Assembly: GCA_900549555.1 (NCBI GenBank)
Contig: UROO01000086.1
Coordinates: 1-8,467, forward strand
Direction: 5' to 3'
DNA from: an uncultured Collinsella sp.
Lineage (GTDB): Bacteria > Actinomycetota > Coriobacteriia > Coriobacteriales > Coriobacteriaceae
DNA: 8,467 nucleotides
The notes beneath the pieces were generated by a model. That model searched no databases and was not told where the DNA came from. It saw nothing but the letters and a program-made list of their open reading frames with translations. Below, piece after piece: positions 1-5,875 of the stretch (positions are counted from its first letter, which is position 1; each line of letters opens with the position of its first letter). A program made the position numbers and the translations under genes.

Positions 1-47
1 GAGATAGGAGTCCGTCTCGTGGGCTCGGAGATGTGTATAAGAGACAG
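1..47 (+). other. Illumina Nextera i7 adapter remnant (not genomic)
   Basis: Bases 29-47 are the 19-base Tn5 mosaic end used in Nextera libraries (AGATGTGTATAAGAGACAG). Bases 14-28 are the adjoining Nextera read-2 adapter segment. Bases 1-5 (GAGAT) match the 3' end of the P7 primer. Bases 6-13 (AGGAGTCC) sit exactly where the 8-base i7 index goes and, from memory, equal the adapter-orientation form of index N705. The whole 47-base block therefore reads as an untrimmed library adapter fused to the contig end. It should be masked. It also means that the region just upstream of the first gene is missing. Confidence 0.97.
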
Positions 48-55
48 GTTCTATT

Positions 56-808
<753 letters not shown>

Positions 809-833
809 CCGCTTTATATGACTGACATAGCAG

Positions 834-869
834 AAAACGGGAGCTGGATGTGATCCGGCTCCCGTTTTT
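834..869. terminator. Intrinsic terminator, probably bidirectional
   Basis: An almost perfect hairpin: left arm 834-849 (AAAACGGGAGCTGGAT), loop GTG at 850-852, right arm 853-868. Fifteen of 16 pairs are Watson-Crick and one is T-G. On the plus strand the stem runs into TTTTT at 865-869, which suits termination of the ABC ATPase gene. Read on the minus strand the stem ends in TTTT, so it can also terminate the flavodoxin transcript, whose stop codon is 57 bases away. Confidence 0.92.
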
Positions 870-925
870 GTTGGGACGCGAATGTGTTTTGGCGCAGAGC
901 GCGTTACGGGCGGAGCTCATTGCCG

Positions 926-1345
926 CTAGGCGAGCTCGGCTCCAAGGGCGCGGCAGGCCGCCTCGCCCTCATCGTCGGGGGCGTCGTAACAGATGACGGA
1001 GTCGACCACGTTGACGCCTGCCTCGTCTGCGTCGGCCTTCCAGTTGTCCATCCACTCGCCCTCGGCCCACGAGTAGGAACCAAAGAGGACGACCTTCTTA
1101 TCGCCGAGGGTCTCCTTGACTTCGTCCCACATAGGCTGGAACTCATCGTATTCAAGCTCCTCGGAGCCCATGGCGGGGCAACCGAAGGCGAAGGCATCAT
1201 AGTCGGCGGCCCTGCCGGCAGAGAAGTCGGCGCAGGGGATGACTTCGGCCTCGGCGCCCGCGGACGTGGTGCCCTCGGCAACGAGGTTTGCCATGGCCTC
1301 GGTGTTGCCCGTGCCGCTCCAATAGACGACGGCGATCTTGCTCAT
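926..1345 (-). CDS. Short-chain flavodoxin
   Basis: A 139-residue soluble FMN-binding electron carrier that can replace ferredoxin when iron is scarce. The length fits the clostridial short-chain class (about 138 residues). Visible FMN sites: phosphate loop SGTGNT at residues 10-15, preceded by Trp9; isoalloxazine loop GCPAMGSEE at 55-63 with Met59; second loop FGSYSWAEGEW around 88-98 with Trp93. In the clostridial family the equivalent Met and Trp flank the flavin ring. The ATG at 1343-1345 has an AAAGGA ribosome binding site (1352-1357) at 6-base spacing, which fixes the start inside a much longer open frame that reads through the upstream gene in another frame. It lies 46 bases downstream of the DUF3793-type gene on the same strand, with no terminator between them, so the two are probably cotranscribed. 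No redox partner is encoded nearby. Confidence 0.95.
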   Translation of the reverse strand: MSKIAVVYWSGTGNTEAMANLVAEGTTSAGAEAEVIPCADFSAGRAADYDAFAFGCPAMGSEELEYDEFQPMWDEVKETLGDKKVVLFGSYSWAEGEWMDNWKADADEAGVNVVDSVICYDAPDDEGEAACRALGAELA

Positions 1346-1391
1346 GTTGAGTCCTTTCGGTTGTGCGGCGTGCGGCCGCGGTTTGTACGTT

Positions 1392-2096
1392 CTATCGGGT
1401 CGCCTGGGCAAGGTGCGCCAAGCTGCAGCCCTGCTGATAGATAAAGGTGAGGTGTTGGGTGCAGGCACGGTACGCATCAAACGTCGCAAGTGCCTGCTCG
1501 ACATTCGTATAGACCTTCCAGGCTCCAAAGATCTTGTAGTTCTCGCCACGCTGGGCGATGAACTCGTATACGTCGTCGCAGGGGTACCCCAGGAAGTAGC
1601 CAATCTCGTGTGGAAATTCGCAGGCGCAGTCGTTGTTGCAGCAGACTTGCTGATCCAGTGCGCATCGAGTCTGGCCGCAGGCGCATTCCGCGGCGTTATT
1701 GCTCGCGAGCGTGATGCGTGATGCCAGGTGCACAAGACATGCCGAGAGGTTGCCGGTGTCGTAGCCCTTCTTGGCGAGTGCCGTTTTGGCGCGCGGGTCA
1801 GCAAGGTAAGTGGCGAGGCTATTGGGCCGATATGCGTATACGAGCGCCCCGCAGGGGCGCCAGACCAAAACGCTCAGATGGATACCGAACGGATTAAGCT
1901 CGTGATTGCACCGGGCGATAACGTTGAGCAGGCGTGCTCGGCGATCCTCGATCGCCGCAGTTACGCTTGAGCCGTCTTGATCGGCATAAACTCCTGGATA
2001 GGTAAAGAGCGATGCCGGTTTGATGCCCGCGAGCGTGGGGGAGCAGTTGCGCACGACTGCCGCCTGAAACGTTGGGATGTCTATGGTTCGAGTCAC
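1392..2096 (-). CDS. DUF3793-type protein with Cys-rich insertion
   Basis: This 234-residue protein of unknown biochemical role resembles the DUF3793 family of anaerobic Firmicutes and Coriobacteria. The diagnostic segments are FPHEIGYFLGYP at residues 161-172 and GENYKIFGAWKVY at 184-196, followed by a helical YRAC-like C-terminus. No signal peptide or membrane helix is seen, so it is probably cytoplasmic. Just before the FPHEIG motif is a cysteine cluster with Cys at 138, 140, 145, 152, 153, 157 and 159, spaced CxC-x4-C-x6-CC-x3-CxC, which looks able to bind a metal or Fe-S centre. The start is GTG at 2094-2096, with AAGGAG at 2101-2106 only 4 bases away; there is no other Met codon in the frame. 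From memory, DUF3793 genes often lie beside flavodoxin and ferrous-iron uptake genes; here only the flavodoxin is present. A role in iron limitation is inferred from context. Confidence 0.82.
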   Translation of the reverse strand: MTRTIDIPTFQAAVVRNCSPTLAGIKPASLFTYPGVYADQDGSSVTAAIEDRRARLLNVIARCNHELNPFGIHLSVLVWRPCGALVYAYRPNSLATYLADPRAKTALAKKGYDTGNLSACLVHLASRITLASNNAAECACGQTRCALDQQVCCNNDCACEFPHEIGYFLGYPCDDVYEFIAQRGENYKIFGAWKVYTNVEQALATFDAYRACTQHLTFIYQQGCSLAHLAQATR

Positions 2097-2119
2097 GACG
2101 CTCCTTACGGATCTAAACT

Positions 2120-2162
2120 GTTAGCCTAGGAAAACTTATACACGAAAGTAAGCCTTGGTCAA
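2120..2162 (-). promoter_or_regulatory. Promoter of the DUF3793-flavodoxin unit with DtxR/IdeR-like half site
   Basis: Read on the minus strand, TTGACC (2157-2162) and TATAAG (2135-2140) are separated by 16 bases and give a good sigma-A type promoter. Transcription would begin near 2128, about 30 bases before the GTG start. The sequence TAGGCTAAC (minus strand, 2120-2128) lies at the predicted +1. It equals the core and one half of the actinobacterial IdeR/DtxR consensus TTAGGTTAGSCTAACCTAA, but the other half is poor: about 11 of 19 positions match overall. The promoter is well supported; repressor binding is tentative. Confidence 0.6.
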
Positions 2163-2188
2163 CTAAAAAGTTTGAATAGGGAAACTAA

Positions 2189-2220
2189 TTGACCGAACGG
2201 ACATGATTTTGGGTTAAGAT
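2189..2220 (+). promoter_or_regulatory. Possible promoter of the HMA-domain gene
   Basis: TTGACC at 2189-2194 and TAAGAT at 2215-2220 could be -35 and -10 elements, but the 20-base spacer is longer than the usual 16-18. Over-long spacers are known for MerR-type activated promoters; I do not see a convincing dyad in this one. The TAAGAT box lies immediately upstream of the CsoR-like palindrome, which supports it as the -10 element. Confidence 0.4.
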
Positions 2221-2223
2221 GGA

Positions 2224-2242
2224 GACACCCCATGGGGGTATC
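2224..2242 (+). promoter_or_regulatory. CsoR-like copper operator
   Basis: GACACCCC-ATG-GGGGTATC forms an inverted repeat with 7 of 8 arm pairs. It closely resembles the TACCC...GGGTA palindromes bound by copper-sensing CsoR repressors, such as the site upstream of Bacillus copZA. It spans the expected transcription start, 4 bases after the -10 candidate, where a bound repressor would block initiation. The gene it precedes encodes a copper-type MxCxxC domain, which makes the assignment more credible. No csoR gene is in the window. Confidence 0.65.
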
Positions 2243-2270
2243 TAGATAGTGCTACTTGAAAGGGGAACGC

Positions 2271-2654
2271 ATGAGTGACTTGCTCAACCCTGCGAATCTC
2301 ATCGTGCTGGCTGTCATTGCCGTCGGCATGTTTTTTGGACTGCGTCGCATTGCCGCTTCGACACACGGGAAGAGTTGTTGCAGCGATGGCGCGAGCGGCA
2401 AGAGGGCCAAAAAGGTTGTTGTGGTGGATACCGATGCATCGCACTATCCCTATAGCGACGAGCTGCTCATCGGCGGCATGAGCTGTGACGGCTGCGCTCA
2501 GAACGTAGCCAATGCCCTCAATACGCTTGATGGCGTGTGGGCTACGGTGACGTATGCGGACCACACGGCACGCGTACGCTCGAAGCGCCCGGTTGATCGC
2601 GACGCACTCGAGACGGCGGTGAGGGGCGCGGGCTATTACGTTATGAAAATGTAG
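2271..2654 (+). CDS. Membrane-anchored HMA-domain metal-binding protein with FeoB-associated-type N-terminus
   Basis: This 127-residue protein has two parts. Residues about 8-24 (ANLIVLAVIAVGMFFGL) form a single membrane helix, followed by RR and the Cys pair 36-37 in GKSCCSDG. This is the style of the small FeoB-associated Cys-rich membrane proteins. After a basic linker, residues 64-127 form a heavy-metal-associated (HMA) domain with the loop GGMSCDGC: Met70, Cys72 and Cys75 make the MxCxxC pattern typical of copper chaperones and P-type ATPase N-domains. The ending GAGYYV is also typical of HMA domains. By the positive-inside rule the domain should face the cytoplasm. The ATG at 2271 has GAAAGGGG (2258-2265) 5 bases upstream; an in-frame TTG at 2256 would overlap that site and is rejected. 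It is transcribed divergently from the flavodoxin unit. Likely job: copper buffering or delivery at the membrane, induced by copper. The partner is unknown. Confidence 0.85.
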   Translation: MSDLLNPANLIVLAVIAVGMFFGLRRIAASTHGKSCCSDGASGKRAKKVVVVDTDASHYPYSDELLIGGMSCDGCAQNVANALNTLDGVWATVTYADHTARVRSKRPVDRDALETAVRGAGYYVMKM

Positions 2655-2927
2655 GCGTTGCCCTCTCCGGTGGGTACCAGCCTCCTGCCCATTGTGACTA
2701 TCGGTATCCAAAAATTTGCGCAAAAAATAACCTTTAGATGCGGCAAAAGTGGAGTTTGGTGACGGTTCGCGCGGAATTCGTTACCAATTGAGCATCTATT
2801 AACCCGTTCAAAAAATTACAGGTGTATATTTATACGCTGATTATTGCTGTGCTCAGATTGCAATTAACCGTGGACAGAAATGAAGAATGCTAAAGCTGGG
2901 CTTTAGGACAGGGGAGGTTATAGCCTT
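2655..2927. other. 273-base intergenic region, AT-rich, no clear terminator
   Basis: No coding frame was found. It is markedly richer in A+T than the genes around it. It holds a 10-base palindrome TTTGCGCAAA (2715-2724), an imperfect hairpin with arms GGTGACG (2758-2764) and CGTTACC (2779-2785), a perfect 12-base palindrome GTATATTTATAC (2824-2835), and the leader hairpin at 2890-2906. No T-tailed hairpin follows the HMA gene. Promoter candidates for the surface protein gene, such as TTCAAA (2807-2812) with TTTATA (2829-2834), are weak and I cannot choose among them. Confidence 0.5.
2890..2906 (+). promoter_or_regulatory. Leader hairpin before the surface protein gene
   Basis: CTAAAGC (2890-2896), loop TGG, then GCTTTAG (2900-2906) forms a perfect 7-pair hairpin. 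It ends 6 bases before GGAGG (2912-2916), the likely ribosome binding site of the gene that starts at 2928. There is no T tract, so it is not a terminator. A role in mRNA stability or translation control is possible but unproven. Confidence 0.5.
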
Positions 2928-5453
2928 ATGAGACGAGTGGGAGCACTTGGCTTGGTGGCAGCGCTTGCCGCTATCTTGGTATCGCCGCTGCCGGCGCATG
3001 CCGAAGATGCTTCGGGTGCCGTTACCTACAATGCGGGAAATGGGTATTCCTTTGAGAAGCTCTCGCATCCTACGGTAGGAACGTCGCAGCCGGATGGCAT
3101 CGTCGACTACCAGGGTAACGGTGCCGTTGCCGTTCCGGGCGCCGATGGTAATACGGCCAACAACGAAGGCGATCGCGGCCAGAGCTACACTTGGGCGGCT
3201 GCGAGCTATGGTGACTGGCTTTATGTGGGCACCTGCTATGCGGCGATGGGCAACACGCTGACGCTCATGAACGGCACGCTGGGCGATTCCTTTGATGCCG
3301 AGACCATGCGCCTGACGCTGGAGGCCATGTTTAACGGCACCTTCTTCTATGGACAGCAGAAGGAGGACGGCACGGCCGACAAGGACAGCGGCGGCATCTT
3401 GGTCAAGATCAATACCAAGACCGGTGAGACCAAGCTGCTGCTCTCTGATTCGCTCAACGGCGTCGCTCCTTTGTTCCGCAATGCCGTGAGCTATAAGGGC
3501 AAGCTCTATTTCTGCGGTAGCGTCAGGACCAATGGCGGCAAAAGCGGCCTGCCTGCTGTATATGAGATCGATCCTAAGACGGATGATTGGAAAGTTGTCT
3601 ATCAGGGCCTTTCGAGCATGCAGGATTACGGTGCTGCCTACAAGCAGGGCATTTCTACCGGTATCCGCGGCATGTGCGTCCATGATGGCCAGCTCGTCAT
3701 CAGTAATGTGGGTAAAGACGCGAACGGTAATTTTGTGTCGACAATCCTGACGTCGTCTGACCCCTCGAAGGGCCAGGACAGCTTCACCGAGATTGCTAAC
3801 TCGGAGACGCTGTTTAACTATCCGGCGATTCGCTATAAGGACAGCATCTACGGCGGCGCCATTTGGGATATGGTCTCGTACAATGGCCATCTCTATGCGA
3901 CCATCTGCACCGGTACGCCCGAGAACGCTCCCGATGATAATTCCATGCAGTCGTTTGCCATGGTCCGTGGCGACAAGAACGCCGACGGCAGCTATACGTG
4001 GACTCCGATTGTTGGCGACAAAGCGGACGGTGCAAAGTACTGCTTTGGCATCGATCCTGCCCGCACCCGTTCTGGTGCTGCCAACCTCATCGTCTACAAC
4101 GACTACCTCTATATCGGTGAATACAACGACGAGGAGATTGCTCTCGAGCGCATCCTGTTCAACAAATCCAACACCGAAGAGGGCGGCAAGAGCGGCATGG
4201 GCGGCGTTGACTGCTCGTTTGTGAATGCCAATCTTGAGCAGTCGGTCAGCATCTACCGCATGGACAAGGACGAGAACATGGAGCTCGTCGTTGGCGATTC
4301 CACCGACATGTTCCCCGAGGGCGGTATTTCCGGCCTGGCTTCGGGCTTTGGCCGAAACGAGAACCAGTACATTTGGCGCATGCAGAAGTTCGACGGCAAG
4401 CTGTATATCGGTACCTTTGATACCGCGAGCCTGCTTGAGCCGATCGGCCAGTTCTCCAATGGCGACATTATCGATATGACGCCTGAGGAGTGGAACTCTC
4501 AGGTTCAGCGCCTTAGGGACCTGCTCGATCACCTGCTCGACAAGAAATCGCCTGACGACCCCATCGTTCCCGTGAACACGCTTGCGGACGATGATTCAAA
4601 CGAGGCCGTCGAGGTCGATGACGAGAAGGCTGAGGCCGTCGAGGTCGATGACGAGAAGACCGAGGTTGCTAAGGGCTTTGGCGATCTGAGCGATGCATTG
4701 GATGAGGCTGCGGGCGACCTTTGCGATCAGGCCGCGACGATGTCCGCGGACGTTGAAGACGACGCTGCTTATGTTCAGAAAATCGATAGCGAGATTGCGT
4801 ACTTCAAGTCCTTTGCCGATCAGTATCAGGACATGCTCGATAGCTATGAGAGCCTAAAGCAGCAGTACGAGGATGCCTATGGCACCGAGCTGCCGGGTGA
4901 TATTCAGGATGCGCTCGATAAGCTGCTGAGTGCGGAGAACCTCAAGAAGTTGCAGAGTGTCCTTACGTGCATGTACTACCTGCGCGATGCCGAGCGCGGC
5001 TTTGATATGTATGTGACCGAGGACGGCGTGAACTTTACGACGCTGACGACTAACGGCTTTAACGATCCGTATAACCATGGTCTGCGCACCTTTGCGGTGA
5101 CCAACCAGGGTCTGTGCCTTGGTACCGCCAACCCGTTCTATGGTTGCCAGGTTTGGATCCAGCGCAAGGAGAATTCGGAGAATCCGATTGATCCCGGTAC
5201 TCCGGATCCGACGAAACCCACCGATCCTTCGCAGCCGGGTGGCGGCAATCAGCCTGGTGGCAGCCAGACGGGCGGCAACGACCAGTCGAGCAGCACCGCG
5301 ACGACCGTTTCGACGACCACTAAGAAGACTCCGAAGGACGGCTCGCTGCCTCACGCTGGCGACTCGACCCTCACGCTGGTCTTGGGATTGCTGGTTGCAG
5401 CTGCCGCAGTGCTTGGCATTGCTCTCGTCTTGCGCAAGCGTTCTCGTTGCTAG
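2928..5453 (+). CDS. Secreted, sortase-anchored beta-propeller surface protein
   Basis: An 841-residue cell-wall protein of unknown ligand. Residues 1-25 are a signal peptide (MRR, hydrophobic core, AHA-ED cleavage). Seven similar strands recur: DWLYVGT (96), KLYFCGS (192), GQLVISN (254), HLYATIC (321), YLYIGEY (393), KLYIGTF (491) and GLCLGTA (728). This is the pattern of a seven-bladed beta-propeller. Between the sixth and seventh lies an insertion of roughly 511-690: an acidic tandem repeat at 559-578 and then a charged helical segment. Blade seven (about 691-746) is the best conserved looking part (YVTEDGVNF, HGLRTF, LGTANPFYG). A Pro/Gly/Thr stalk at 752-806 leads to LPHAG at 807-811, a membrane helix (about 813-835) and the tail RKRSRC. 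This is a full sortase signal with A in place of the usual T. It has ten cysteines in the mature extracellular part. Start: ATG at 2928 with GGAGG upstream. A role in binding a host or diet glycan or a cell-surface partner is a guess. Confidence 0.85.
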   Translation: MRRVGALGLVAALAAILVSPLPAHAEDASGAVTYNAGNGYSFEKLSHPTVGTSQPDGIVDYQGNGAVAVPGADGNTANNEGDRGQSYTWAAASYGDWLYVGTCYAAMGNTLTLMNGTLGDSFDAETMRLTLEAMFNGTFFYGQQKEDGTADKDSGGILVKINTKTGETKLLLSDSLNGVAPLFRNAVSYKGKLYFCGSVRTNGGKSGLPAVYEIDPKTDDWKVVYQGLSSMQDYGAAYKQGISTGIRGMCVHDGQLVISNVGKDANGNFVSTILTSSDPSKGQDSFTEIANSETLFNYPAIRYKDSIYGGAIWDMVSYNGHLYATICTGTPENAPDDNSMQSFAMVRGDKNADGSYTWTPIVGDKADGAKYCFGIDPARTRSGAANLIVYNDYLYIGEYNDEEIALERILFNKSNTEEGGKSGMGGVDCSFVNANLEQSVSIYRMDKDENMELVVGDSTDMFPEGGISGLASGFGRNENQYIWRMQKFDGKLYIGTFDTASLLEPIGQFSNGDIIDMTPEEWNSQVQRLRDLLDHLLDKKSPDDPIVPVNTLADDDSNEAVEVDDEKAEAVEVDDEKTEVAKGFGDLSDALDEAAGDLCDQAATMSADVEDDAAYVQKIDSEIAYFKSFADQYQDMLDSYESLKQQYEDAYGTELPGDIQDALDKLLSAENLKKLQSVLTCMYYLRDAERGFDMYVTEDGVNFTTLTTNGFNDPYNHGLRTFAVTNQGLCLGTANPFYGCQVWIQRKENSENPIDPGTPDPTKPTDPSQPGGGNQPGGSQTGGNDQSSSTATTVSTTTKKTPKDGSLPHAGDSTLTLVLGLLVAAAAVLGIALVLRKRSRC
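4602..4661 (+). repeat. Two tandem 30-base units encoding an acidic repeat
   Basis: Bases 4602-4628 and 4632-4658 are identical over 27 bases and separated by one codon (GCT, then ACC after the second copy), giving a 30-base period. They encode EAVEVDDEK twice (residues 559-567 and 569-577), in the linker that enters the helical insertion of the surface protein. Copy number may vary between strains by slippage, without a frameshift. Confidence 0.9.
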
Positions 5454-5875
5454 GCTCGACCACGCAGCTCGATGCCTTGGATATCGTCGAAGTTGATGGC
5501 GATATCCCTGAGTTTGAGCAGCTTGAATGCGGGTAACACTTCGTCGAGAATGCCCGTGCGGCTACGATAGCCGTACATATCGTAATAGGTGACGCGCACC
5601 AGGTCGCCGCGTTTGAGGCCCTCGAGCTTTTTCGAAAGCTCGAGGGCTTTTTCTTCCGTGAGTTCGCATTTGGGCTCAACAGTGATCTCTTGTTTGCGCA
5701 CGAGCTCGTAGTATCCCGTGAGGGCGGCAAAGGGCATAAACTGCGCGGCACGGCCGGCGCGGACGGCGCCGTTGGCGGTGAGCTTGGGGTCGGCGGATCG
5801 ACGTCTTCCCTCGGGGTCCGCTAGACGTTCAAAAGGCGTCGGTGGCCGCATCGGCTGTTGTTGGGACTTAGGCAC
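5450..5875 (-). CDS. YolD-like protein
   Basis: This 141-residue protein resembles the YolD-like family, whose members are commonly encoded beside SOS-induced Y-family polymerases. The family signature RAAQFMPFAALTGY is at residues 42-55, followed by a charged helix (ELTEEKALELSKKLEGLKRGD) and a small beta domain (VRVTYYDMYGYRSRTG). Its biochemical function is not known to me; partnership with the polymerase is inferred from family and operon. The start is GTG at 5873-5875 with GGAGGA (5881-5886) 5 bases upstream. It overlaps the last 8 bases of the polymerase gene, so translation is probably coupled. The N-terminal 30 residues are Pro/Arg-rich and probably flexible. Its stop codon overlaps that of the convergent surface protein gene, and its coding sequence contains the terminator hairpin at 5618-5652, which encodes ALELSKKLEGL on this strand. 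Confidence 0.85.
   Translation of the reverse strand: MPKSQQQPMRPPTPFERLADPEGRRRSADPKLTANGAVRAGRAAQFMPFAALTGYYELVRKQEITVEPKCELTEEKALELSKKLEGLKRGDLVRVTYYDMYGYRSRTGILDEVLPAFKLLKLRDIAINFDDIQGIELRGRA
5618..5652 (+). terminator. Intrinsic terminator for the surface protein gene, inside the convergent yolD-like gene
   Basis: A perfect 13-pair stem: GCCCTCGAGCTTT (5618-5630), TTCG tetraloop (5631-5634), AAAGCTCGAGGGC (5635-5647), directly followed by TTTTT (5648-5652). This is textbook intrinsic terminator form on the plus strand, with an especially stable UUCG loop. It begins 165 bases after the surface protein stop codon, and no other terminator lies between. On the minus strand no T tract follows, so the polymerase-yolD transcript should not be stopped here. 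Confidence 0.85.

Noticed and set aside
884..1444. A 186-residue plus-strand frame across the flavodoxin gene
   Set aside because: It is antisense to a clear flavodoxin and has no family features.
926..1804. A 292-residue minus-strand frame ending with the flavodoxin sequence
   Set aside because: The upstream 150 residues are the out-of-frame reading of the DUF3793-type gene. The flavodoxin has its own ATG and AAAGGA site at 1343-1357, so it is not a fusion.
1844..1860. Perfect 7-pair hairpin GCGCCCC-GCA-GGGGCGC
   Set aside because: It lies within the DUF3793-type coding sequence, has no T tract on either side, and encodes ordinary residues (WRPCGAL); chance in GC-rich DNA is likely.
2256..2270. 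TTG start adding five residues to the HMA-domain protein
   Set aside because: The TTG and the codons after it overlap the ribosome binding site that serves the ATG at 2271.
2853..4532. A 559-residue open frame on the minus strand opposite the surface protein gene
   Set aside because: It has no recognisable domain and a composition typical of the reverse frame of a GC-rich gene. The plus strand here has a signal peptide, repeated strands and a ribosome binding site.
4854..5354. A 166-residue minus-strand frame rich in Arg, Ala and Leu
   Set aside because: Low-complexity shadow of the 3' part of the surface protein gene, with no ribosome binding site or family resemblance.
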